Assembly: GCA_024636425.1 (NCBI GenBank)
Contig: JAGXHB010000269.1
Span: 1-7,926 of the forward strand
Length of the DNA stretch: 7,926 nt
From: Roseobacter sp.
GTDB taxonomy: Bacteria; Pseudomonadota; Alphaproteobacteria; Rhodobacterales; Rhodobacteraceae
Direction of reading: 5' to 3'
Shown: positions 1-6,046 of the stretch, piece by piece
How the letters are laid out: each line of letters begins with the position of its first letter
Numbering within the stretch: position 1 is the stretch's first letter
The notes under the pieces: model-generated
Seen by the model: only the letters and a program-made list of their open reading frames with translations
Databases searched by the model: none
What the model was told of the DNA's origin: nothing
Position numbers and translations under genes: made by a program

Positions 1-720
1 GCGCATAAGCGCGGCGCGCTGTCGCCCGAGCTTTACGCCTGCATCCGTGAGGCGATTGAAATGGCATCAGAGCCGCGCGTGCGGGCTGTGATCCTGACCT
101 CCGAGGGGGATTTCTTTTGCGCGGGCGGCGATCTGAATGTGCTGATCGCCCGCCGCGATCTGGACGAGGACACGCGCCGCACCAAGATCGACGAATTGCA
201 CGACGTGATCCGCGCGATCCGCGGGTCTGCGGTGCCGGTCATTGCTGCCGTCGAAGGTGGCGCTGCGGGGGCGGGCCTGTCCTTTGCGCTGGCTTGCGAT
301 CTGATCGTTGCGGCCAATGGGGCCAAATTCACTGCCGCCTATGTCAAGGCCGGGCTGGTGCCCGATGGTGGGCTGACCGCACATTTGGCCCGCAGCCTGC
401 CGCGTCAGTTGGCGATGGAGATGTGCTTGCTGGCGCAACCCGTCACCGTTGACCGGATGCACGATCTGGGCGTCGTAAATGCGCTGGCGGAACCGGGGGA
501 AGCGTTCGCAGGTGCTATGGCGCTGGTGGACCGGCTGGCCGCAGGGCCGCGCAACGCGCAATCGGTCATTCGCAATCTTGTCGCTCAAGGGTACGACGTG
601 ACCGAGGCCGAACAGCTTGACGCCGAACGCAACGCGATGGCCCATGCCTCAGGCGCAGACGAGGCCGCAGAGGGCATTGCCGCGTTTCTGGAAAAGCGCA
701 AACCGAATTACGGCGGCTGA
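1..720 (+). CDS. Enoyl-CoA hydratase/isomerase family (crotonase fold), 5' end missing
   Basis: The frame is open from the first base, so the N-terminus lies outside the window; 239 residues are visible, near the usual 255-265 total. Crotonases act on acyl-CoA thioesters in the cytoplasm. Numbering from the window edge, the first oxyanion-hole segment is FCAGGDL (39-45). The second is the glycine-rich EGGAAGAG (85-92), followed by the family-typical LACDLIVAA (97-105). A GLVPDGG stretch (118-124) and C-terminal AFLEKRKP fit the fold. At the sites of the two catalytic glutamates of classical enoyl-CoA hydratase I read Ser94 and Tyr114, while Asp122 is kept. This pattern resembles the subfamily named alternative-type oxepin-CoA hydrolase/1,2-epoxyphenylacetyl-CoA isomerase-like, so simple hydratase activity is doubtful. 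That subfamily match is from memory and the substrate is unknown. The acyl-CoA ligase follows 81 bp downstream on the same strand, probably in one operon. Confidence 0.88.
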   Translation, partial: AHKRGALSPELYACIREAIEMASEPRVRAVILTSEGDFFCAGGDLNVLIARRDLDEDTRRTKIDELHDVIRAIRGSAVPVIAAVEGGAAGAGLSFALACDLIVAANGAKFTAAYVKAGLVPDGGLTAHLARSLPRQLAMEMCLLAQPVTVDRMHDLGVVNALAEPGEAFAGAMALVDRLAAGPRNAQSVIRNLVAQGYDVTEAEQLDAERNAMAHASGADEAAEGIAAFLEKRKPNYGG

Positions 721-789
721 AGGGTCGCCTCACTCATGACGCTGCGCAGACCCGGTTTGATGGGCGCGCAGGACAAAGACACCTGCGGG

Positions 790-794
790 GGAGG
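790..794 (+). promoter_or_regulatory. Strong ribosome binding site deciding the acyl-CoA ligase start
   Basis: GGAGG lies 7 nt before the ATG at 802. An upstream in-frame ATG at 736 would add 22 residues (MTLRRPGLMG...) that do not look like any adenylating-enzyme N-terminus and has no comparable site. The 802 start, or the ATG directly after it at 805, is therefore preferred. Confidence 0.75.
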
Positions 795-801
795 CAGAAA
801 A

Positions 802-2298
802 ATGATGGCACGTGCAGAGGAATATCTTGCCCGGCAGGTAGAGGCCCGTGGCGATGCCCGCGCGCTAAGCGACAGCGTCGGGGCCAACTGGACATATAAC
901 GACTTCGACAAGGCAAGCGACGAGATTGCGGCGCTGCTGAAAGAAAACGGCGTTCAACCCAACGACCGGGTGTTGTTGCTGTCGGAAAACTGCGCCGCAG
1001 CCGTCGCCACCGTGTTCGGCACATGGAAGGCCGGCGCGGTCATCATCCCGGTCAATGCCCGTCAGTCCGAAGCCGAGATCACGCGCATCATCGACCACGC
1101 CACGCCCGCTGTCGTGCTTGCCACGTCAGAGGCCTCGCCCGACGCAGTCAAACACGGCCAGACCCTGAACGCGACCGAAGTGTCCGGTGCGTATGGCACG
1201 CTGCACATGGCCCGCCCGCTGGCGAGCAACCCTGATGATGATCTGTCGGACGTGGCGGTCCTCCTTTATACGACAGGCACCACGGGCGACCCCAAGGGCG
1301 TGATGCTGACCCACGCCAACGTGCGCTTTGGCGGCATGACATCGGCCAATCTGCGCGGCATGACCCCCGGTGATGTCGTCTATGGTGTGCTGCCGCTGAC
1401 GCATGTCTTTGGCCTCTGCTCGGTCATGACGGCATCGGTTTATATCGGTGCCGAAGTCCGGCTGGAAGCGCGGTTCTCGGCGGAGAAGCTTTATAACGCG
1501 CTGACGTCAGGGGTGAATTTCCTGTCCGCCGTACCACAGATGCATGCCATTTTGATGCAATACACCAAAGAGAAGGGGCTCGCGAAGCTGAACTCCGATA
1601 CGCTGCGTTATGTGTCCTCGGGTGCAGCCCCCCTCGATCCGGCGTGGAAGCGCAAGGCCGAAGGGTTCTATGGCGTGGCGATCCAGAACGGCTATGGCAT
1701 GACGGAAACCACCGCCGGCACCTCCGCCACCACAAACCCCATCGGATCCCCTGACGTTTCCGTCGGGCCACCGCTGCCCGGTGTCGAACTCAAGATCGAC
1801 GATACTGTCGAAGGTGGCGCGGACGGCATGGGCGAGGTGCTGTCGCGTGGGCCCCATATCATGAAGGGCTACTACAAGAACCCGGCTGAAACCGCCAAGG
1901 TGCTGGATGCGGACGGCTGGCTGCGCACGGGCGATCTGGGCAAGATCGACGGACATGGCCTGCTGCACATCCTTGGCCGGTCAAAGGAGCTGATCATCCA
2001 CGGGGGCTTTAACGTTTATCCGCCTGAGGTTGAAGCGGCGATCAACGATCACCCGCAGGTCATTCAGGCCGCCGTGGTCGGTCGCCGCAAGGATGGCGAC
2101 GAAGAGGTGCTGGCCTTTGTGCAGATCGCGGAAGGCGACGATCTGGATGTCGAAGACCTGCGCAGCTTCGTGAAGGAACGGCTCACCGGCTACAAGCGCC
2201 CGAAGCATTTCATCCTCGCGACCGAATTGCCCGCCGCCCCCACCGGCAAGATCCTCAAGCATAAGCTGGTCGAGACGTTCAAGCACCAACTGCCCTGA
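802..2298 (+). CDS. AMP-forming acyl-CoA synthetase (class I adenylate-forming enzyme)
   Basis: This 498-residue cytoplasmic ligase should activate a carboxylic acid with ATP to an acyl-adenylate and then form the CoA thioester. All family motifs are present. They are the phosphate-binding loop TTGTTGDPKG (157-166), YGMTE (298-302), GWLRTGDLG (372-380) with Asp377, the hinge region GRSKELIIHGGFNVYPPEVE (392-411), and near the C-terminus PTGKILK with the catalytic Lys483. Length is typical of the fatty-acid/4-coumarate/malonate ligase branch. The substrate cannot be read from sequence; a short or medium acyl or aromatic acid is plausible. The start at 802 is chosen for its strong Shine-Dalgarno. 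The crotonase gene 81 bp upstream on the same strand suggests a shared catabolic step on the CoA ester. No promoter is evident between them. Confidence 0.92.
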   Translation: MMARAEEYLARQVEARGDARALSDSVGANWTYNDFDKASDEIAALLKENGVQPNDRVLLLSENCAAAVATVFGTWKAGAVIIPVNARQSEAEITRIIDHATPAVVLATSEASPDAVKHGQTLNATEVSGAYGTLHMARPLASNPDDDLSDVAVLLYTTGTTGDPKGVMLTHANVRFGGMTSANLRGMTPGDVVYGVLPLTHVFGLCSVMTASVYIGAEVRLEARFSAEKLYNALTSGVNFLSAVPQMHAILMQYTKEKGLAKLNSDTLRYVSSGAAPLDPAWKRKAEGFYGVAIQNGYGMTETTAGTSATTNPIGSPDVSVGPPLPGVELKIDDTVEGGADGMGEVLSRGPHIMKGYYKNPAETAKVLDADGWLRTGDLGKIDGHGLLHILGRSKELIIHGGFNVYPPEVEAAINDHPQVIQAAVVGRRKDGDEEVLAFVQIAEGDDLDVEDLRSFVKERLTGYKRPKHFILATELPAAPTGKILKHKLVETFKHQLP

Positions 2299-2305
2299 GA
2301 CGGTT

Positions 2306-2333
2306 GGCAGGCGTTCAGACGTAGACGCCTGCC
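2306..2333. terminator. Possible bidirectional terminator hairpin at the ligase/rpe convergent junction
   Basis: A perfect 9-bp inverted repeat, GGCAGGCGT (2306-2314) and ACGCCTGCC (2325-2333), flanks a 10-nt loop. It begins 8 bp after the ligase stop and runs over the rpe stop codon (2315-2317) into the last rpe codons. There is no T-run on either strand, so it is not a canonical intrinsic terminator. It could stabilise the 3' ends of both mRNAs or assist Rho-dependent termination. Confidence 0.45.
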
Positions 2334-3004
2334 GCCGCTTCCCGGATCGCGCGGATGTTGTCGCCGTAAGGGGCAGGGTCGCTGACCGACCCGCCGCGGA
2401 ACACGGCAGAGCCTGCAACCAGCACATCGGCCCCCGCCTGCGCCACGCTGGGCGCGGTCTTCACATCGACGCCCCCGTCAATTTCGATATGCACAGGCCT
2501 GTCCCCGATCATGGCGCGCAGGGTTCTGATCTTGTCGGTCATGTCGATGAACTTCTGACCGCCAAAGCCGGGGTTGACCGTCATCACGCACACCAGATCC
2601 GTAAGGTCGAGCAGATGGGCAACCGCTTCGGCCGGTGTGCCGGGGTTGAGCGCCACACCCGCTTTGGCACCGGCCGCGCGGATCGCCTGCAAGGTGCGGT
2701 GAATATGCGGTCCTGCTTCGACATGGGCGGTGATGACATCCGCACCCGCTGACGCAAACGCGTCGATATAGGGATCGACGGGAGAGATCATCAGATGCAC
2801 GTCCATCACGCCTTTGATATGCGGACGGATCGCGGCGCATGTCGCAGGACCGAAGCTGATGTTTGGCACGAAATGCCCGTCCATCACATCGACATGGACC
2901 CAATCGGCCCCTTGTGCCTCGATCGCTTCGCATTCCGCACCGAAATTGGCGAAATCAGCGGCGAGGATGGACGGGGCGATCTTGATCGAGCGGTCGAATG
3001 TCAT
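2315..3004 (-). CDS. rpe: Ribulose-phosphate 3-epimerase
   Basis: This is a 229-residue cytoplasmic TIM-barrel enzyme interconverting D-ribulose 5-phosphate and D-xylulose 5-phosphate in the pentose phosphate pathway, and in the Calvin cycle where present. Family motifs in order are PSILAAD (11-17), WVHVDVMDGHFVPN (35-48), DVHLMI (68-73), MTVNPGFGGQKF (141-152) and EIDGGV (174-179). The metal and catalytic residues His37, Asp39, His70 and Asp176 are present, followed by the phosphate-binding VAGSAVF (196-202). The frame stays open about 118 codons upstream, but the family N-terminus begins at MTFDRSIKIAPS, so the start is placed at 3004. A modest AAGG lies 10 nt before that ATG. The gene is convergent with the acyl-CoA ligase and divergent from the ABC importer, so it is probably monocistronic. 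Length matches the family. Confidence 0.96.
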   Translation of the reverse strand: MTFDRSIKIAPSILAADFANFGAECEAIEAQGADWVHVDVMDGHFVPNISFGPATCAAIRPHIKGVMDVHLMISPVDPYIDAFASAGADVITAHVEAGPHIHRTLQAIRAAGAKAGVALNPGTPAEAVAHLLDLTDLVCVMTVNPGFGGQKFIDMTDKIRTLRAMIGDRPVHIEIDGGVDVKTAPSVAQAGADVLVAGSAVFRGGSVSDPAPYGDNIRAIREAAAGVYV

Positions 3005-3036
3005 GGGGTGCGGACCTTTTTTGCGGGGTTGCAGGC

Positions 3037-3065
3037 GATATAACCACTGGTTCCGCATGTGGCAA
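3037..3065 (-). promoter_or_regulatory. Candidate sigma-70-type promoter for rpe
   Basis: On the minus strand TTGCCA (3065-3060; 5 of 6 to TTGACA) and TATATC (3042-3037; 4 of 6 to TATAAT) are separated by exactly 17 nt. Transcription would start near 3030, giving a leader of roughly 26 nt before the rpe ATG. This is a pattern match by eye only. Confidence 0.5.
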
Positions 3066-3202
3066 TCGCCGGAGCCTTCGGCGAGGATTTTAAACCATTT
3101 GGAAACAGGGTGTGAGAGCTTGTCTTTGCCGGGTTGCGGTCGAAGGGTTTGGTAAAAAAAGGGCGGTGCGGTTCCGAGGTCATTCTCCACTGCGCCATAC
3201 GG

Positions 3203-3238
3203 TCTGCCGCAGGTTTTTCGCGCTGTGCTGCGGACAGA
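3203..3238 (+). other. Bulged hairpin in the intergenic region
   Basis: TCTGCCGCAG (3203-3212) can pair with CTGCGGACAGA (3228-3238) as a 10-bp stem with one bulged A (3234) and a 15-nt loop. No T-run follows on either strand, so it is not a terminator. It lies upstream of the candidate importer promoter. It could be part of an unrecognised small RNA, a DNA-level operator, or chance. Confidence 0.25.
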
Positions 3239-3282
3239 ATAACATCGCGCTGGTCGGCGCAAAACACCAGAGGCTTGTCGGG

Positions 3283-3304
3283 GCAACGCTTGACACCCCG
3301 TTGC
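3283..3304 (+). promoter_or_regulatory. Possible operator dyad around the importer -35 box
   Basis: GCAACG (3283-3288) and CGTTGC (3299-3304) form a 6-10-6 inverted repeat that encloses TTGACA at 3290-3295. A second overlapping dyad, CGGGG (3279-3283) with CCCCG (3296-3300), shares the region. The position suits a repressor or activator site for the importer operon. No regulator gene is present in the window to pair with it. Confidence 0.25.
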
Positions 3305-3319
3305 GAAGCGAACCATTGT
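3290..3319 (+). promoter_or_regulatory. Candidate promoter of the ABC importer operon
   Basis: A perfect TTGACA (3290-3295) is followed after 18 nt by CATTGT (3314-3319), which keeps the second, third and last positions of TATAAT. A start near 3326 would leave a very short leader containing the ribosome site GGGAGGA (3334-3340). The strong -35 with a weak -10 fits many alphaproteobacterial promoters or an activator-dependent one. Confidence 0.45.
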
Positions 3320-3344
3320 CCTGACATCTTTCAGGGAGGATCGA

Positions 3345-4364
3345 ATGACCAATTTCAACCGCCGTCAGGCATTGGCCACGATGGGTGCTGCTGCGGCTGT
3401 CGGACTTGCCACACCAGCGATTGCCCAAGGCAGGAAAATCACGCTTGGCGCTTTGCGCTTTACCAGCCACGCGGGCACTTTCGTCGCCTACCAGCGCGAC
3501 TATTTCAAGCAAGCGGGCATGGATGTAGAACTGAAGTTCTTTCAGGCCGCACAGCCCATGGCCGTGGCGATTGCCAGCGGCGATGTCGATTACGCCGTCA
3601 CCGCGATCTCGGGCGGTCTTGTGTCACTGGCGGACAAGGGTGCGATCAAGGTCATCGGCGGCGCGCTGTCCGAAGAGCCGGGCATTGACGGGCAGAAATT
3701 CCTTGCGTCCGACGCTGCATTTCAGGCGGGCGTCACCGCTCCGGGCATGCTTGACGGGAAGAGCTTTGGGATGACCACGGCAGGCTCGTCCTTCCACTAC
3801 ATGGGGGCTAGAATGGCGCAGGCCGAGGGCATTTCGCTGTCGTTCAAGCCGCTGCAAAAGGTCGGTGCCATCATCGGCGCGCTGAAAACCAGCCAGATCG
3901 ACGCGTGGTCCATCGTGCCACATATCGCCAAGCCGCTGGCTGCATCCGGCGCGGTGCATGTGATCGGCAATGTCTCTGACTACCTGCCTGACTATCAGGT
4001 GACGACGGTGTTTACATCGACCAAGAACGCAACCGACGAGCAGCAGCAGACGCAGGACTATCTGGCCGCCTATGCCAAGGGGGCCGCAGACTACAACGCT
4101 GCGATGATCGAAAAGACGGGCGGCGCCGATGGCGAGGCCGGGATGGTCGAACTGCTGCACAACTATGTCTATGCGGACAAATCCCTCGAAGAAGCGACCC
4201 CGGGTATCGTCCAGGGGACCATGCGCCTGAACGAAGGGGCGGCGTTGAACGTCGCATCCGTACGCGATCAGCTTGAGTGGTTCCAATCCGAAGGGCTGGT
4301 CGATGCTTCTATCCCGCTGGACGCGCTTGTCGATACGTCGTTCGTCAAGACGCTGGGCGCGTAA
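3345..4364 (+). CDS. ABC transporter substrate-binding protein, NMT1/SsuA/TauA-like, Tat-type signal
   Basis: This 339-residue periplasmic binding protein should capture the ligand for the ATPase and permease encoded next. The N-terminus has NRRQALATMG (4-13), a hydrophobic Ala/Gly/Val stretch, and a likely cleavage after PAIA (25-28). The twin arginine and weak hydrophobicity suggest Tat export, without a lipobox cysteine. The mature part opens with KITLGALRFTSHAGTFVAYQ and shows the type II binding-protein layout of the nitrate/sulfonate/taurine/NMT1 group, including ASGDVDYAVTAISGG and LKTSQIDAWSIVPHIAKPLA. The CCCFC motif of thiamine-precursor binder ThiY is absent, so I make no thiamine call. 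A strong GGGAGGA site supports the start. An intrinsic terminator follows, so this cistron is probably made in excess of the membrane parts. The ligand is unknown. Confidence 0.88.
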   Translation: MTNFNRRQALATMGAAAAVGLATPAIAQGRKITLGALRFTSHAGTFVAYQRDYFKQAGMDVELKFFQAAQPMAVAIASGDVDYAVTAISGGLVSLADKGAIKVIGGALSEEPGIDGQKFLASDAAFQAGVTAPGMLDGKSFGMTTAGSSFHYMGARMAQAEGISLSFKPLQKVGAIIGALKTSQIDAWSIVPHIAKPLAASGAVHVIGNVSDYLPDYQVTTVFTSTKNATDEQQQTQDYLAAYAKGAADYNAAMIEKTGGADGEAGMVELLHNYVYADKSLEEATPGIVQGTMRLNEGAALNVASVRDQLEWFQSEGLVDASIPLDALVDTSFVKTLGA

Positions 4365-4380
4365 TCCATCAACGATCGAA

Positions 4381-4416
4381 AGGGCCGGGCACCTGCTGTT
4401 CGGCCCTGTTTTATTT
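4381..4416 (+). terminator. Intrinsic terminator/attenuator between binding-protein and ATPase genes
   Basis: AGGGCCG (4381-4387) pairs perfectly with CGGCCCT (4401-4407). The stem can continue inward through two G-U pairs, a C-G and an A-T (4388-4391 with 4397-4400), leaving a 5-nt loop. The T-rich tract GTTTTATTT (4408-4416) follows at once. It starts 17 nt after the binding-protein stop and ends 15 nt before the ATPase ATG. Partial read-through would give high binding protein and low ATPase/permease. Confidence 0.85.
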
Positions 4417-4431
4417 CGGAAAGATACTCCA

Positions 4432-5199
4432 ATGGACCTGAGGCTAGATCACGTCAGCCATCATTATGGCGACACCGAAGTGCTGCGCGACATAACGCTT
4501 GATATACCGTCTGGCCAGATCGTGTGCATCGTGGGCCCTTCCGGCTGTGGCAAGTCCACGCTGTTGCGGATGCTTGGCGGGCTTGAGCAACCCACCACCG
4601 GTCGCGTGCTGCAGGTTGGCAGCCCGCCAAAGGGATGTCTGAACCCGCTGACCTATATCTTTCAGGACTTTGCACTGCTGCCGTGGCGCAGCGTGGCGGG
4701 TAATGTGGGGCTGGTGCTTGAGGATCATGCGCTGGAGGCCGCTGCCCGCAAGCGGATCATCGACGATGTGCTGGCCCGCACCAAGCTGACCGAATTTGCC
4801 GCGGCGCTGCCCAAGCAGCTTTCGGGCGGTATGAAACAGCGCGTGGCGATTGCGCGCGCGCTGGCGGTGAACCCTGCGGTGATGCTGATGGACGAGCCGC
4901 TAAGCGCGCTTGACAGCCAGACGCGCGAATTGCTGATGGATGACCTGATCAGCTTTTGGACCCGCCAGCCCTTCACCGCCGTCTACGTCACCCATAACCT
5001 TGCCGAAGCCGTGCGTCTTGGGCACAAGATCGTCGTGCTGTCGCGTCGGCCCGGTCAGATCCGCGAGGTGGTGGACCTTGCGACCCCGCTGGCCGAGCGC
5101 GCCTATGGCGATGCCGAGCTTGAGAAGCAGCAGCAACATCTATGGGGGCTGATGCGCGAAGAAGCGGCGGCAGCCGATGCGGAGCTTGTCCATGTCTGA
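4432..5199 (+). CDS. ABC transporter ATP-binding protein, SsuB/TauB-like
   Basis: This 255-residue cytoplasmic ATPase powers the importer. It has a complete nucleotide-binding set: Walker A GPSGCGKST (35-43), Q-loop IFQDFALLPWRS with Gln78, signature LSGGMKQR (130-137), Walker B VMLMDE (150-155), D-loop SALD (158-161) and H-loop His188 in VYVTHN. The FALLPW Q-loop and overall length fit the nitrate/sulfonate/taurine ATPase group. The frame extends upstream into the binding-protein gene. The ATG at 4432 is chosen because the family-type N-terminus (MDLRLDHVSHHYG) starts there, with a modest GGAAAG 8 nt before it. It lies beyond an intrinsic terminator, so expression depends on read-through or an unseen promoter. 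Its last 8 bp overlap the permease start, implying translational coupling. Confidence 0.93.
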   Translation: MDLRLDHVSHHYGDTEVLRDITLDIPSGQIVCIVGPSGCGKSTLLRMLGGLEQPTTGRVLQVGSPPKGCLNPLTYIFQDFALLPWRSVAGNVGLVLEDHALEAAARKRIIDDVLARTKLTEFAAALPKQLSGGMKQRVAIARALAVNPAVMLMDEPLSALDSQTRELLMDDLISFWTRQPFTAVYVTHNLAEAVRLGHKIVVLSRRPGQIREVVDLATPLAERAYGDAELEKQQQHLWGLMREEAAAADAELVHV

Positions 5200-5986
5200 C
5201 CTTCTGAAACCCGTCGAATTTCGCGGCGGCGGCTTCGCGCCCAAGCGGCAGCGCGGCATGGGGATACTGGTGTTCGTTTTGCTGATCCTGCTGGCGGAAT
5301 GGGGCACGCGCACCGGCGTCATCTCGAATCTGACGTTGCCGCGCCCGTCGGATGTGCTGATGACATTTGTCGAGCTGTGGCAGTCGGGATTGCTGTTCAA
5401 GCATCTGGCACCGTCGCTTAGCCGGTTGGCCGTGGGGGCGACGATAGGGGCCAGTCTCGGGATTGCAATTGGCGTGATGATCGGGCTTTTCAGCTATGTG
5501 CGCGCCGGACTGGTGCCGTTGGTGGCGGCACTTTTCCCGATCCCCAAAATCGCGCTGTTGCCGTTGTTCGTGATCTGGTTCGGCATTGACGAGGCCAGCA
5601 AATACGCCCTCATCGCCTTTGGTACCTTTACCCCGACGGTGGTCGCGACCTATGCCGCCGTCGACAATGTGGACCGAAACCTGATCCGCATGGGCCAAAG
5701 CTTTGGCCTGCGCTGGTGGTCGATCGTGCGCAAGATCGTGTTGCCCGGAGCCATGCCGGGGATCCTGTCGGGGCTGCGCATCTCGCTGGCGATTGCGATC
5801 ATCCTGCTGGTTGCCGCTGAAATGCTGGGCGCTGAATATGGGATCGGGGCCTATATTCTGGAGGCTGGCAGCCTTTATGATCTGGAACGCCTGTTCGCGG
5901 GTGTGGTCATCCTGTCGGTGCTGGGGGTTCTTGTCAGTGCTGTCATCGGATCCATCGAAGCGCGTGTTCTGCGCTGGCGCGTCTGA
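5192..5986 (+). CDS. ABC transporter permease, SsuC/TauC-like
   Basis: This 264-residue inner-membrane protein forms the translocation path, probably as a homodimer, since only one permease gene is present. About six hydrophobic segments are visible, near residues 22-38, 76-100, 106-130, 138-155, 195-212 and 233-253. The cytoplasmic coupling loop typical of importer permeases (EAA loop) is seen as RMGQSFG (166-172) followed by IVLPGAMPGILSGLR (182-196). An upstream in-frame ATG at 5177 exists. The one at 5192 is preferred because GGAG (5181-5184) sits 7 nt before it and it gives the ATGTCTGA overlap with the ATPase stop. Ligand specificity cannot be inferred. The next gene starts 60 nt after the stop, across a structured leader. 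Confidence 0.93.
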   Translation: MSDLLKPVEFRGGGFAPKRQRGMGILVFVLLILLAEWGTRTGVISNLTLPRPSDVLMTFVELWQSGLLFKHLAPSLSRLAVGATIGASLGIAIGVMIGLFSYVRAGLVPLVAALFPIPKIALLPLFVIWFGIDEASKYALIAFGTFTPTVVATYAAVDNVDRNLIRMGQSFGLRWWSIVRKIVLPGAMPGILSGLRISLAIAIILLVAAEMLGAEYGIGAYILEAGSLYDLERLFAGVVILSVLGVLVSAVIGSIEARVLRWRV

Positions 5987-5988
5987 TT

Positions 5989-6018
5989 TCAAGGAACCGC
6001 CACGGCCTTGATGCGGTT
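5989..6018 (+). repeat. Two interleaved short inverted repeats after the permease stop
   Basis: TCAAGG (5989-5994) is complementary to CCTTGA (6006-6011), and the directly adjacent AACCGC (5995-6000) is complementary to GCGGTT (6013-6018). The arms are interleaved. With no linker on one side and 1 nt on the other, both cannot form easily, so they would be alternative stems. Their meaning is uncertain. Confidence 0.4.
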
Positions 6019-6040
6019 ACCCTTTCAACAGCGAGAGGGT
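6019..6040 (+). promoter_or_regulatory. Hairpin that buries the DUF2945 ribosome binding site
   Basis: ACCCTTTC (6019-6026) pairs with GAGAGGGT (6033-6040) over 8 bp with a single G-U and a 6-nt loop, AACAGC. The 3' arm is the Shine-Dalgarno-like GAGAGGG (6033-6039) serving the ATG at 6047, 7 nt away. Folding would block ribosome entry to the small gene and, by coupling, to topoisomerase IB. Only TTT follows, so it would be at best a weak terminator. Confidence 0.5.
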
Positions 6041-6046
6041 TTCGAC

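Larger units (their letters stand above)
3005..3344. other. 340-bp divergent intergenic control region (rpe / ABC importer)
   Basis: No convincing gene lies here; the short open frames on both strands have no recognisable domain and poor starts. It holds a candidate rpe promoter near its left end and a candidate importer promoter near its right end, with a dyad around the latter's -35. It also holds a bulged hairpin at 3203-3238 and two A/T-richer tracts (around 3088-3103 and 3150-3160). I looked for the hallmark elements of a TPP riboswitch, because the importer's binding protein belongs to the fold that includes thiamine-precursor binders, and did not find them. Confidence 0.6.

Noticed and set aside
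736..801. Upstream in-frame start adding 22 residues to the acyl-CoA ligase
   Set aside because: The extension matches no family N-terminus, and a strong GGAGG sits 7 nt before the ATG at 802.
3005..3327. Open frames on both strands in the rpe/importer gap, including an N-terminal extension of rpe
   Set aside because: No recognisable domain, composition like shifted-frame GC-rich DNA, and the rpe family N-terminus is cleanly placed at 3004.
3005..3344. TPP riboswitch upstream of the NMT1-like binding protein
   Set aside because: A GGGGTGC string appears near 3005, but it is far from the gene start and the other conserved thi-box segments are missing.
5989..6018. H-type pseudoknot from the interleaved repeats
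   Set aside because: The connecting loops (0 and 1 nt) are too short to span 6-bp stems, so alternative stems are more realistic.
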